Assembly (NCBI RefSeq): GCF_001940225.2
Contig: NZ_CP135164.1
Location: forward strand, 434,001 to 498,000
Source: Roseburia sp. 499
GTDB lineage: Bacteria > Bacillota > Clostridia > Lachnospirales > Lachnospiraceae
Direction of reading: 5' to 3'
Length of the DNA stretch: 64,000 nucleotides
Shown here: positions 8,778-17,527 of the stretch, in pieces
How positions within the stretch are numbered: position 1 is the first letter of the stretch
How the letters are laid out: the number at the start of each line of letters is the position of its first letter
Position numbers and translations under genes: made by a program
Notes under the pieces: generated by a model
Told to the model about the DNA's origin: nothing
The model's database searches: none
Seen by the model: the letters and a program-made list of their open reading frames with translations, nothing else

Positions 8778-8993
8778 GTGCGTCCATCTGAACGTGGCAA
8801 AGGTTATGCAAAAGAAATGCTTCGATTAAATATACAAAATGCAAAAGCAATGGGAATTGAGAAGCTTCTTGTCACTTGCGATGTTAATAATACAGCAAGT
8901 GAAAAAAACATTCTTGCTAATGGCGGAGTTTATGAGAATACCATAGATGTAGACGGAAGTAAGATGAAAAGATATTGGATTTTTAATGATTAG
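8778..8993 (+). pseudogene. GNAT acetyltransferase fragment
   Basis: RPSERGKGYAKEMLRLNIQNA is the acetyl-CoA binding motif A (R/Q-x-x-G-x-G/A) of GNAT enzymes, followed by IEKLLVTCDVNNTASEKNIL and the terminal NGGVYENTI strand. Only about 71 C-terminal residues remain; the N-terminal half of the roughly 150-residue fold is absent and no in-frame start lies upstream except a GTG at 8778. Likely non-functional. Confidence 0.7.
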
Positions 8994-9108
8994 ATGGTAG
9001 AGGTCAGTAAAACTAATCACTACTATAAAAGGAGAAGATATGCCATTAATGATGAAAGGTGGTCCTATGTCAAGATTTAGCACAAATTAAAATGAGAAGT
9101 TCTGCCAG

Positions 9109-9933
9109 CTAAGCTGCCGGCAGTAATTTCGCCCTCTCATACAGTTTTTCAAATTCATCAGGAGACACATAGTCACAGTGACTATGTATTCTGACGGTGT
9201 TATAAAAGGTTTCAATGTATTCAAAGACAAGCGAATAAGCATGCTTGTAGTTTCGAATATGAAATCTGTTAAGCCATTCTCTTTTAATCAGGGAATGGAA
9301 GGATTCAATGCAGGCATTGTCATAAGGGTAGCCCTTGTGAGAATAACTACGCTGCATATTTTCTGTGGCTTCACGCCATGCGTTAGAAACATACTGGCTG
9401 CCACGGTCTGAATGTATAATCAAAGGCAAATCGGTATTTCGAACAGCCTTTGCTTTATTGATTGTTTCAATTACGGAAGATACTTCCATAGTGTCAGAGA
9501 GCGTCCATGCAATAATCTTTCTGGCAAATAAGTCCATAACGCAATTAAGATAGACAAATCCATCCTGTGTCCAGATATAAGTGATATCGGTGCACCAGAC
9601 AGCGTTAGGACGTTCAGGGTTGAACTGCTCATTCAGGATGTTATGGAGTTCACTGCTAAAATCAGAGTCTCTGGTAGTAGTGGTCCAAGGCTTGACCCAT
9701 TGAGCTTTTATACCCATTTCGCGCATATATTTACCTACAGTACGCTCTGCAATGGTTTCGCCAGATTTGCGAAGTTCCTGTGTTATTTTAGGAGCGCCGT
9801 AATTCTGTTTAGAATCATCATAGATTTTCTGGATTTCCTTTTTGACAGATTCTTTTCGCTGTCGAGTAGGAGAGAGCTTACGGTTTAGAAAGGCTCTGTA
9901 TCCAGAACGAGACACGCCTAAAAATTTCAGCAT
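9109..9933 (-). CDS. IS3 transposase orfB (DDE integrase core)
   Basis: Helix-turn-helix-21 type N-terminal part (YGAPKITQELRKSGETIAERTV) followed by an rve integrase core: first Asp in VWCTDITYIW, second in IIHSDRGSQYVS, Glu in NACIESFHSLIKREW. About 274 residues from this start; in life it is normally made as an OrfAB fusion by frameshifting from orfA. Apparently intact. Confidence 0.9.
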   Translation of the reverse strand: MLKFLGVSRSGYRAFLNRKLSPTRQRKESVKKEIQKIYDDSKQNYGAPKITQELRKSGETIAERTVGKYMREMGIKAQWVKPWTTTTRDSDFSSELHNILNEQFNPERPNAVWCTDITYIWTQDGFVYLNCVMDLFARKIIAWTLSDTMEVSSVIETINKAKAVRNTDLPLIIHSDRGSQYVSNAWREATENMQRSYSHKGYPYDNACIESFHSLIKREWLNRFHIRNYKHAYSLVFEYIETFYNTVRIHSHCDYVSPDEFEKLYERAKLLPAA

Positions 9934-10010
9934 TCCAGAAGTAGAGACGCGGCGTTTAGTAACTTTAGATGCCTCTACCTTTGCAGAAACTTCTGTATAG
10001 ATAGCTTCTG

Positions 10011-10304
10011 TCAGTCTTTGCCCAGAATGCTGATGGCTTTTTTTAACACATCGAGCGCATCCTGAGCATCACGAAGCTCCCGTTTCAGACGAGCGATTTC
10101 CTTTTCTTCGTCAGAGGCATAGTTTCCGGATCCTCTAACTGGGATGTCGCCATCAGAGTCTCTATATTGAGCTTCCCACCTGGCTAAGGTGCTAACACCT
10201 ATTCCGAGATTCTTGGCACATTCAGCCTGAGTGAGATCAGGGTGTTCCTTACGATAGTTGACAGCATCCAACTTGAACTGCTTAGTGTGTTGTTTTCTTG
10301 GCAT
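10011..10304 (-). CDS. IS3 transposase orfA
   Basis: 97 residues with the transposase-8 helix-turn-helix (KQFKLDAVNYRKEHPDLTQAE, LGIGVSTLARW) and a C-terminal leucine-zipper-like coil (EEKEIARLKRELRDAQDALDVLKK). It lies upstream of orfB in a different frame, the usual IS3 arrangement. Confidence 0.9.
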   Translation of the reverse strand: MPRKQHTKQFKLDAVNYRKEHPDLTQAECAKNLGIGVSTLARWEAQYRDSDGDIPVRGSGNYASDEEKEIARLKRELRDAQDALDVLKKAISILGKD

Positions 10305-10798
10305 AATGAGTACCTCCTCTTGGTATTATATAATATTTTCAAGGGAATATCTCATTTTATTTTGTACTAATTAGATGCTAACACTAAGGTGTATATTTGG
10401 ACAATATGGAAGAACGGTCATATGAAGTGGAAACGACATATCAGTTGAAATATTATATTTCATCAGCACTTATATCCATAAACCAAATATTGCAGCCATG
10501 CAATGAGAATATTAAGGTGTTTGATAGCGAAATTCAATATTATCGTTACTATGTAGATGGTCTGTTTTATTTTTTGGGACTGATTAACGATAGATTTATA
10601 TGTAAATATAATAAATCGGATGATTTAAGTCGGAAAAAGATAGAGAGGATAGAGTCGAACAGAAACAACTATCATTTTTCGGAAGAAGAGTATACTGTTT
10701 ATAGTGGTTCAGTTGTCAAGACAAAAATCTAAGACTTTTATAATGAACTGATATCCATGGTTAGAGGAAGATGGCTTCTCCTCAGTGACAGTCTCCAA

Positions 10799-11869
10799 TT
10801 AAGCAGCATTCTTAGCAGCGTCATATAGCATAGCCGGATAGTATACAGATGCTGGAGGAACATTACCGATTGCAGAATGGCAACGCTCAAAGTTGTACTT
10901 ATGAATATAAGCAGCGATAGCCTGACGTGCTTCTTTGATATTTTTCCATTCGGTAAGATATGCTTCTTCGTACTTGAATGTACGGAACCAGCGTTCAATC
11001 ATGATGTTATCAGCCCAACGGCTTTTTCCATCCATGCTTTGCTTGATTTTGTTTGTTTTAAGAAAATCCTTGTATTTTTGACTGGTAAATTGGCATCCTT
11101 GATCTGAGTTAAGGATTTCTGGTTTTGCAACTTTAAATGCTTTTTCACATGCTTCTATGCAGGCACGTGTATCCAAAGTGTCATCCAGTTCCCAGCCTAC
11201 GATACAACGGCTATGCCAATCTATAATGGCTGTTAAATACAAGAAACCATGCTTCATTGGAATATATGTAATGTCAATTGACCATGCCTGGTTAGGGCGG
11301 TCTATGATGGCATTTCTAAGTAAATATGGAACAACCTGTGCCTGTTTCAAGCGTTTTGAAAGATTTGGCTTTGGATATACTGGGTTAATACCCATTTCAT
11401 CCATGTATCTACGTGCTTTGCGTCTGCCAACTTTATATCCATGTTGTTTAAGCTGGGAAGATATCTGTCTGGCACCCCATGTTGGATTATCCGTGTGAAG
11501 CCGATCTATGATTCGTTTACATTCAAATTCTTCATCAGAAATAGGCGTTCCTTTGTAATAAATACTTGTCCTGTTAATGCTGGCAAGCATCGCAACAACA
11601 GAAACCGGAAGATTGCTTTCCTTATTCTTCGAATGGTTTTTTACTAAATTTACTCTCGTAGTCAGGTCCAAGCAATTCTTCAGATTTTTTTTTGAGCCAA
11701 TCCACCTGCATGGTGAGTTGACCGACCTTTTTTGCATATTCAGCTTTTTCCTTACGCTCTGATGCAAGCTTTTCCTTGATATTTTCTTCTCTTTTGTCAT
11801 CAAAAACAACAGAAGCATTGTCCAGAAATTCTTTCTTCCAGTTACGGAGTAAGTTTGGCTGAATATCAT
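10799..11869 (-). CDS. IS3 transposase orfB, copy 2
   Basis: The true OrfB homology begins around KNKESNLPVSVVAMLASINR and has the helix-turn-helix WGARQISSQLKQHGYKVGRR and the integrase core with Asp in AWSIDITYIPM, Asp in ILNSDQGCQFTS and Glu in IMIERWFRTFKYE. The upstream 90 residues of this frame overlap orfA and are not native; synthesis is by frameshift from orfA. Confidence 0.88.
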   Translation of the reverse strand: MIFSQTYSVTGRKNFWTMLLLFLMTKEKKISRKSLHQSVRKKLNMQKRSVNSPCRWIGSKKNLKNCLDLTTRVNLVKNHSKNKESNLPVSVVAMLASINRTSIYYKGTPISDEEFECKRIIDRLHTDNPTWGARQISSQLKQHGYKVGRRKARRYMDEMGINPVYPKPNLSKRLKQAQVVPYLLRNAIIDRPNQAWSIDITYIPMKHGFLYLTAIIDWHSRCIVGWELDDTLDTRACIEACEKAFKVAKPEILNSDQGCQFTSQKYKDFLKTNKIKQSMDGKSRWADNIMIERWFRTFKYEEAYLTEWKNIKEARQAIAAYIHKYNFERCHSAIGNVPPASVYYPAMLYDAAKNAA

Positions 11870-11969
11870 TTTCGGTAGCTATTGTATTTATATCTTTTTC
11901 ACCTTTAAGCACTTCCAATACGAGTTTTGCTTTGAACTGAGCTGTAAAATTTCTTCTTGTACGAGACAT
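11622..11969 (-). CDS. IS3 transposase orfA, copy 2
   Basis: 115 residues: RNFTAQFKAKLVLEVLKGEK and IQPNLLRNWKKEFLDNASVV are the transposase-8 helix-turn-helix, followed by a coiled coil (AEYAKKVGQLTMQVDWLKKKSE). Overlaps orfB in the -1 frame as expected for IS3. Confidence 0.88.
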   Translation of the reverse strand: MSRTRRNFTAQFKAKLVLEVLKGEKDINTIATENDIQPNLLRNWKKEFLDNASVVFDDKREENIKEKLASERKEKAEYAKKVGQLTMQVDWLKKKSEELLGPDYESKFSKKPFEE

Positions 11970-12392
11970 AATTTTTCCTTCTTTCTGATTGATAATAAGA
12001 GTATATCAAATTCATTAAGATTTGTCTCAGGAAGTGTCTTAAATTATGATACCATTATAGTTTTGAGTAACAAAATGCCAAGAAATATTATAGAACATCT
12101 TGATGAGAGAAATGTAAAAACAGTAATGCAAAGTAGGGGGGTTGGCGGATTTAATGTCTTTTTTGAAGATAGCGACCCTGCAATGATAAATGAGATAACT
12201 TCCAATAGGAATTTTTACCCGTATAATCTTGATTTGGTTAACAAAAAAGTTCTATTTTATAATATTCAGTCAAAAGAAGGAGAGGTAAACGAATTCGAAA
12301 TTGATATAATAGAAATGCAAAGTGAGTTGAAGAAGCTTGAACAAAGCGTGAATGAATTTTCAACATTTATGAAATGTTAGAAAGAGGTTGCT

Positions 12393-13628
12393 ATGAAAGG
12401 AAAACTATTAGATGAAATCATAAATCATTATTTGAATTCTAGTAGATTCAATGGATTGCCAATTTACAATATCGATGATTATGATATTGATTCAATTGTA
12501 GAACTAATTAATGAGGGAATGATAGAGGCTATTTCTGAATGTGATGTATTAAATCCGCATATTAAAGGCTTTGATTTAAAATTATCTAAAGAACATCAGA
12601 TTGAGAGTGCTAAAAATTTGAATTCTCATACTTGTTTTTACCCAACAGATAAAGCATTACAGACAATAGAATTAGATTATAAGCGTCCATATACGGCTCT
12701 TATGCAAACTGGAAAAGCGCAGTTTGATATTATTTTTTTCGACGTTGAGATTTTAGAAAGATATAATAACAATCCTAAGTATTTAATTATGGATAATGGA
12801 TATAGAGGCTGTATAACAGTTAAAGATGAGTATTACAATGAAACGGAAGAAAGTGAATACATTAAAGATTATGGGATGGCGTATATTGATGGAGATAAAC
12901 TAAATAGGGCAATAGGTGTATTTGTAATTGATTTGGCAAGGTTGTCGCCACGTATTCAAATGCTGTGGAAAGGATTTGAATTAGAAAATCAGGAAGAGTG
13001 CAAAATTAATTCGGGATTTATTGAAAACTTGATAGAAGGAAGATGGGTAAATCAGCATTGGATTTTTCACGCATTGTTGGATGAAATGAAGATTATTAAC
13101 AAACAGTGTGAATCGTTGGAACTTCCTAAAATGTTTTCACACATATATGGTACAGATTATACTGAAATGCCAGAAGGTTACAGAAGTATTATGTTACCTA
13201 CATTAAAAAATTATTATGATTTTGTTTTAGTAATGGAAAAATTGGTGGTACATAACATCTCTTATAAAATCTTTCAAAAAGATTCTTTGTACATTTCTAA
13301 AATCGAACGAAAGGACGAACAAGGAAAAGATAAAGGAAGTATAGCAATGCTTCAAGAATGGTTGAAAAAGAATGTGAGGGCAAATTTTGACATGGACGAG
13401 GTTATTATTAATCCTCTGAAAAACATTAGAAAAATCAGACAGGTGCCAGCACATGAATTGACAAATAATAAGTATGATTTAGAGGTGTATGAGAAACAAA
13501 GGGTGTTAATGGAAGATACCTATGAAGCAATAAGAGCAATAAGAATGTTGTTTATGGGACATCCAATGGCTAAAAGTGTAAAAATACCAAAGCATTTATT
13601 GGAAGGAAGAAATATAGTTTTCTATTAG
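12393..13628 (+). CDS. Large unknown cargo protein with HEPN-like R-x4-H motif
   Basis: 411 residues, no recognised enzymatic fold over the first 330. Near residue 350 it has NIRKIRQVPAHEL, an R-x4-H motif in the form typical of HEPN ribonuclease domains (R-Q-x-P-A-H). HEPN proteins are common antiphage and toxin RNases. AAGAGG precedes the ATG at 12,393, 12 bases after the broken upstream gene. Role in phage defence is inferred from the motif and the cargo context; the HEPN call rests on one motif. Confidence 0.55.
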   Translation: MKGKLLDEIINHYLNSSRFNGLPIYNIDDYDIDSIVELINEGMIEAISECDVLNPHIKGFDLKLSKEHQIESAKNLNSHTCFYPTDKALQTIELDYKRPYTALMQTGKAQFDIIFFDVEILERYNNNPKYLIMDNGYRGCITVKDEYYNETEESEYIKDYGMAYIDGDKLNRAIGVFVIDLARLSPRIQMLWKGFELENQEECKINSGFIENLIEGRWVNQHWIFHALLDEMKIINKQCESLELPKMFSHIYGTDYTEMPEGYRSIMLPTLKNYYDFVLVMEKLVVHNISYKIFQKDSLYISKIERKDEQGKDKGSIAMLQEWLKKNVRANFDMDEVIINPLKNIRKIRQVPAHELTNNKYDLEVYEKQRVLMEDTYEAIRAIRMLFMGHPMAKSVKIPKHLLEGRNIVFY

Positions 13629-14196
13629 CAATGATTTTTGGATTAGGCATTAAATGAAATAGTACACCGGTGAAATTCGAATATGATGTAATTTCAATGT
13701 TTTTCAATGGCATTAGTACATTATTGTCCTAAGGATTTTTTAATGTACATTACTACAGAGCATGTCCTAAAGTCGCTTTTGGTCCCCGGGACCAAAGGTG
13801 TACAAACATGGGGCATAGGGATGCCATAAAGCAAACGACATAGAAGTTTGGAAGTGTCAGCCGAGTTGACAATGCAACTTTAGGCGTATCCTGCTCTCCT
13901 TTATTTAGTAATAATGTCAATGGTCATGACACTTGACCAAAACGTTAAAAACCGCATAAAATCAAGGAATGTTAGAGGTCAATGTGATTGACCTCTATTT
14001 TTGCGTGGTCAACTGCCTTGACACATTTTGTCAATGCGATTGACCATATTTTTTTCAAAATATATTGCATAAAATTTGTAATCAACTTTTTCGAACCCTA
14101 AGTACTTAATGAGAAACGAAAATAGGTCTAACCTGAGAACCAATCTCATAGTATTGAAAAAGAAAGACAAGCAAGAGAAGGAGGTGGAGATTCCGC
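13629..14196 (+). other. Hairpin-rich noncoding stretch
   Basis: No gene seen. It contains TTTGGTCCC-C-GGGACCAAA (13,778-13,796), a terminator at 13,974-14,002 and a nested structure TGGTCAA...TTGACCA (14,006-14,046) enclosing TTGACA...TGTCAA. The motif TTGAC/GTCAA recurs many times between 13,880 and 14,046. It could be a regulatory site cluster or a structured RNA. Confidence 0.5.
13974..14002 (+). terminator. Intrinsic terminator
   Basis: AGAGGTCAA (13,974-13,982) pairs perfectly with TTGACCTCT (13,988-13,996), loop TGTGA, followed by ATTTTT. Confidence 0.8.
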
Positions 14197-14421
14197 TTGA
14201 AACAAAGAAAATTGAATTATCGCTTTCATAATCCGAATTCGGCGGAAGATACCGCTGACTTCTTGTGTAAACTTTTGATTGAAGCAAATGCAGGCAAGGT
14301 AGAACGTGCTATAGAAGAAGCTGCATCAAAATGTGCAGAGGAGAGTGAATACATAGCAGAACCGGGGGATATAGAAACGGTGGAGGAACCGGTGAGCATA
14401 AGACGTAGAAGAGCAAGGTAG
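14197..14421 (+). CDS. Small acidic protein of unknown function
   Basis: 74 residues from a TTG with a strong GGAGGTGGAG upstream. It starts KQRKLNYRFHNPNSAEDTAD, continues with an Ala/Glu-rich helix (KVERAIEEAASKCAEE) and ends in RRRRAR. Short proteins with this look occur in clostridial integrative elements near recombinases. It could be an accessory factor of the element, possibly a recombination directionality factor, but nothing in the sequence proves that. Confidence 0.6.
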   Translation: MKQRKLNYRFHNPNSAEDTADFLCKLLIEANAGKVERAIEEAASKCAEESEYIAEPGDIETVEEPVSIRRRRAR

Positions 14422-14508
14422 GGATGCCTTGCTTTTTCTATAAAAAGAAAATGAAATACTTAAAACATATTTTCAGAACAAAATATGAGATAAAATCTCA
14501 AATATATG

Positions 14509-14536
14509 TTGCAAAAAGAGAAAAACGGGATATAAT
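14509..14536 (+). promoter_or_regulatory. Sigma-A-type promoter of the AbiL operon
   Basis: TTGCAA (14,509-14,514), 16-base spacer, TATAAT (14,531-14,536), 27 bases before the ATG and followed by GGAGGG at 14,548. Confidence 0.65.
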
Positions 14537-14562
14537 AAAAATAGAATGGAGGGTAAAAAGAT

Positions 14563-15786
14563 ATGTTATGTCAATTTACTGTGAAGAATTACAAGAGTAT
14601 AAGAGATGAAGTGACCTTTGATATGCAGGCAGCAGCAATCTCAGAGCATGAAGATAGAATAATCAAAGACCAGGATGGTGAGATGTATTTACCGGTGTCT
14701 GCCATTTACGGTCCTAATGGTGGAGGAAAATCCAATGTTCTAGCAGCGTTGCACACATTGGTTGCAAAAATTCTGCGCCCGTTATATGCGACAGAAGACA
14801 ACGAAGATAAGGTTCTCTTACAAAAAAGAATTATCGTTGAGCCATTTGCTTTTTCAGATAGCAAAAATGAACCAACAGAGTTTGAACTGTTTTTCCGTAC
14901 AGAGTCTGCAGAGTACAGATATATCTTGCATGTGAAGCGTGATGTGGTTGTATATGAGAGCTTGGACAGAGTGAAGCTTGAGACTGGAAGACGATCAGCA
15001 TTGTATACAAGAGATGATAAAGGGATTGTTTTAAAAGGGGCATTTGCGAAACTGAAAGTCAGTGATGATTTATCTAAGACACTTACCTTGCTTTCCTACT
15101 TGGGTATCGCCTATAAGGGAAATACAGTAGTTAAGGATGTATTGAATTGGTTCGAGTATGGCGTGGATTTCTTGAATTATGGTAATCCTATTCAGGAGCT
15201 TAGAATGGCAATATCCACATCAGAAGATGTGAAACAGTTGATGCTTGAAATGATTCAGGAAATGGATTTGGACATCGTTGATTTCAGAGTGGAAGAAAAG
15301 GAAAACGATAGGATAGAAGTATTCACAAAGCATTGCGTAGATGATGTGGAAACAGAAATTAGTTTAACTGATGAATCCAGTGGAACAAGGAAGTTATTTG
15401 GTCTGCTTCCGTTTATAGCGGCAAGTTTGCTTGATGGAACTGTGCTTGTAATTGATGAATTGGATGCGAAGATTCATCCGGTGTTGTTGCGCCATATTAT
15501 CATGATGTTTAATGATATGAACATCAACAGACATAAAGCACAACTGATATTCACATCCCACGATTTGTCTACCATGAATAGTGAAGTGTTCCGCAGAGAT
15601 GAGATTTGGTTTGTGGCAAAGGGAAATGCACAAAATTCCAAACTATACTCGCTGGTAGAGTTCAAGAATGAAAAAGGTGAGTCTGTCAGAAAGGATGCAA
15701 AGTTCGATAAGCAGTATCTTGAAGGTAAGTACGGTGCTGACCCGTACCTCAGAAGAATTATAGATTGGGGGAAAGTCAATGCCTAA
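14563..15786 (+). CDS. AAA ATPase of an AbiL / RloA-type defence pair
   Basis: 407 residues of the ABC/SMC-like AAA-15/21 type: N-terminal QFTVKNYKSIRDEVTFDM, Walker A AIYGPNGGGKSN at residues 47-58, signature-like DESSGTRKLFGLLP, Walker B GTVLVIDELDAKIHP near residue 292, and FTSHDLSTMN H-loop. It overlaps the following RloB-like gene by 8 bases. AbiLi/AbiLii pairs of this layout give abortive infection in lactococci, and the same ATPase type partners RloB in restriction-linked loci. Confidence 0.85.
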   Translation: MLCQFTVKNYKSIRDEVTFDMQAAAISEHEDRIIKDQDGEMYLPVSAIYGPNGGGKSNVLAALHTLVAKILRPLYATEDNEDKVLLQKRIIVEPFAFSDSKNEPTEFELFFRTESAEYRYILHVKRDVVVYESLDRVKLETGRRSALYTRDDKGIVLKGAFAKLKVSDDLSKTLTLLSYLGIAYKGNTVVKDVLNWFEYGVDFLNYGNPIQELRMAISTSEDVKQLMLEMIQEMDLDIVDFRVEEKENDRIEVFTKHCVDDVETEISLTDESSGTRKLFGLLPFIAASLLDGTVLVIDELDAKIHPVLLRHIIMMFNDMNINRHKAQLIFTSHDLSTMNSEVFRRDEIWFVAKGNAQNSKLYSLVEFKNEKGESVRKDAKFDKQYLEGKYGADPYLRRIIDWGKVNA

Positions 15787-16480
15787 AAAAGCAGGAATGG
15801 AGAAGTGGAAAAAGAAACGTCGTCAAGAATACTTGGAGATGAAACAATATAGATATTATATTTTCTGTGAGGGCCAGCAGACAGAACCATTATATTTTGC
15901 CGCTTTCAAGAAATTGATTGAGGAAAATCCAATCTATAAGGATATGGTCTTGATAGAGATTGAACCTTGTCAGGCAGAAACTATGCGAGTAATCGGCATG
16001 GCAGAGGAATATGTAAAGAAAAATAAAATCAAAAAGGGGCAAATTTGGTGTGTTTACGATAAAGACAGTTTTCCACCAGAACGATTCAATGGTGTTGTAG
16101 AACGCGCAGAGAGTTTGAACAAAGAGAATCCAGAATTGCAATATCATACTGCATGGAGTAACGAGTGTATTGAGTTTTGGTTTCTGCTTCACTTTGCATA
16201 TTATACGGCAAACAATCACAGAGATGATTATAAGGTGTTTTTGAATGAGAAGTTCAAGGAACTTGGAATTGGAAAGTACCAGAAGAATATGAAGGATATC
16301 TTTGAGATTCTGATGGAGTATGGTAATCCCAAACTGGCAATTCGATATGCAAAGCGAATTATGAAAGACGGAGCAGGTAAAACACCGACAGAGATTGCAC
16401 CGGGAACCAAGGTGTATGAGTTGGTAGAGGAACTGGCGAAGTATTTGCCGGAGGAAGTACGAGAGCGGTTCACTAGTTAG
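15779..16480 (+). CDS. RloB-family TOPRIM-like partner (AbiLii)
   Basis: 233 residues matching the RloB layout: IFCEGQQTEPLYFAAF (first acidic strand), IWCVYDKDSF (second acidic strand), then HTAWSNECIEFWFLLHF. TOPRIM-like nucleases use such acidic motifs for metal binding. Translationally coupled to the ATPase by overlapping codons, which supports a two-component defence system. Confidence 0.85.
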   Translation: MPKKAGMEKWKKKRRQEYLEMKQYRYYIFCEGQQTEPLYFAAFKKLIEENPIYKDMVLIEIEPCQAETMRVIGMAEEYVKKNKIKKGQIWCVYDKDSFPPERFNGVVERAESLNKENPELQYHTAWSNECIEFWFLLHFAYYTANNHRDDYKVFLNEKFKELGIGKYQKNMKDIFEILMEYGNPKLAIRYAKRIMKDGAGKTPTEIAPGTKVYELVEELAKYLPEEVRERFTS

Positions 16481-16495
16481 TATGGAAGGATTAAG

Positions 16496-17527
16496 ATGGA
16501 TATTGATACAATTAAGAAGCTCATACAAGAGTTTTTTCAAGAAGGAACAGTTACAATAGTTGGCTCGGGACTTTCTTTAGCAGAAGGAATTCCAGGGATG
16601 GGGGAATTGGCAAAAGAGCTTCAAGCTAAAGTGCCTGGAATGTTATCTACATTAGAAGACGAGAAAAATTGGGATGCTATTTCTAATGACTTAATGAGTG
16701 GAGTTGGGTTAGAACAAGCTTTGCATAATACTAAGCCTAATTCCACAGTTGAGGAATGCATTAGAAAAAATACAGCGCTATATATTGGAGAAGCAGAGAA
16801 AAGTCTTTTTGAGGATATCGTAAGAAAAGGGAAGCAACTTCGATTTTCGGAATATTTACAGCGATTCAATATAAGAAATCAAGGTTTAGTAGTCATTACG
16901 ACGAATTATGACCGCTTGATTGAGTACGCATGTGAAGTTAATGATATAATGACAGATACTCTTTTTGTGGGAAAATATATATCACGTTTTAAGCCAGATA
17001 AAAGTAAGTATGCTTCGTGTATAGGCGTGCAACGAAAAAACGGGAAAGGACAGAAATTATTGTATTCTCCTATGGTAACAGTTTTGAAACCACATGGTTG
17101 TTTAAGCTGGCACCTAATTAATGGAATTCCGCATTCAATACCTAATTGTTCTGTCGAGGATAGTTTAATAATTACTCCGGGATTAAATAAATATCGCGAA
17201 GGTTATAGTGTTCCCTTTGATACACATCGAGCAAAAGCAAATGAAGAAATTGATAGGGCACAAAGGTATGTTATTATCGGGTATGGTTTTGGAGATGACC
17301 ATTTAGAAACACATTTAATACAGCAATTGCGTACGGGAAAACCAACGCTTATTTTTACGCACTCCCTTTCTGCAAATGCTGAAAAAATAGTAAAAGAATG
17401 TAGCGGAATTACAGCGTTTTGTCACGTGAACAGTAATGATACGAGAGTTCTAAATGCAAAAGGTGAGAGCATTTTGTCTGGTGTAAATCTGTGGGATTTA
17501 CATGAAATGATAAAGGAGGTATTTTAA
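16496..17527 (+). CDS. SIR2-domain NADase of a SIR2-HerA defence system
   Basis: 343 residues with the SIR2-like fold: TIVGSGLSLAEGIPGMGELA nucleotide loop, VVITTNYDRLIEYAC (TxNxD), the catalytic-type His in LKPHGCLSWHL, and YVIIGYGFGDDHLETHL at the C-terminal part of the fold. SIR2 proteins of this type deplete NAD on phage infection. The TAA stop overlaps the ATG of the HerA gene (TAATG), indicating coupled synthesis of the pair. Confidence 0.88.
   Translation: MDIDTIKKLIQEFFQEGTVTIVGSGLSLAEGIPGMGELAKELQAKVPGMLSTLEDEKNWDAISNDLMSGVGLEQALHNTKPNSTVEECIRKNTALYIGEAEKSLFEDIVRKGKQLRFSEYLQRFNIRNQGLVVITTNYDRLIEYACEVNDIMTDTLFVGKYISRFKPDKSKYASCIGVQRKNGKGQKLLYSPMVTVLKPHGCLSWHLINGIPHSIPNCSVEDSLIITPGLNKYREGYSVPFDTHRAKANEEIDRAQRYVIIGYGFGDDHLETHLIQQLRTGKPTLIFTHSLSANAEKIVKECSGITAFCHVNSNDTRVLNAKGESILSGVNLWDLHEMIKEVF

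Larger units (their letters stand above)
9078..10369 (-). mobile_element. IS3-family insertion sequence, copy 1
   Basis: 1,292 bases. Terminal inverted repeats TAGCACAAATTAAAATGAGA (9078-9097) and TAGTACAAAATAAAATGAGA (complement of 10,350-10,369) match at 18 of 20 positions. Three-base target duplication ATT flanks both ends (9075-9077 and 10,370-10,372). It carries orfA and orfB on the minus strand and interrupts the cargo gene that starts at 9042. Confidence 0.88.
10730..12041 (-). mobile_element. IS3-family insertion sequence, copy 2 (ends approximate)
   Basis: A second, different IS3 element within the same cargo gene. Candidate ends share only TAAGAC (10,730-10,735 and the complement of 12,036-12,041), so the exact termini and target duplication are not fixed. 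The host gene frame is open on both sides. Confidence 0.75.
9042..12380 (+). pseudogene. Cargo gene broken by two IS3 elements and a 2-base insertion
   Basis: Start at 9042 after AAAGGAG (MPLMMKGGPMSR). The first IS3 entered at 9078. Resuming at 10,370, removal of two bases in TATAT near 10,394 gives LDANTKVYLDNMEERSYEVE, which runs into the frame to about 10,726. A second IS3 copy follows, and the frame continues at 12,042 (NYDTIIVLSNKMPRN) to a stop at 12,378. The ancestral protein would be about 225 residues, ending ELKKLEQSVNEFSTFMKC. Family not recognised. It lies 12 bases before the HEPN-like gene, so the two were probably an operon and perhaps one defence system. Confidence 0.7.
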
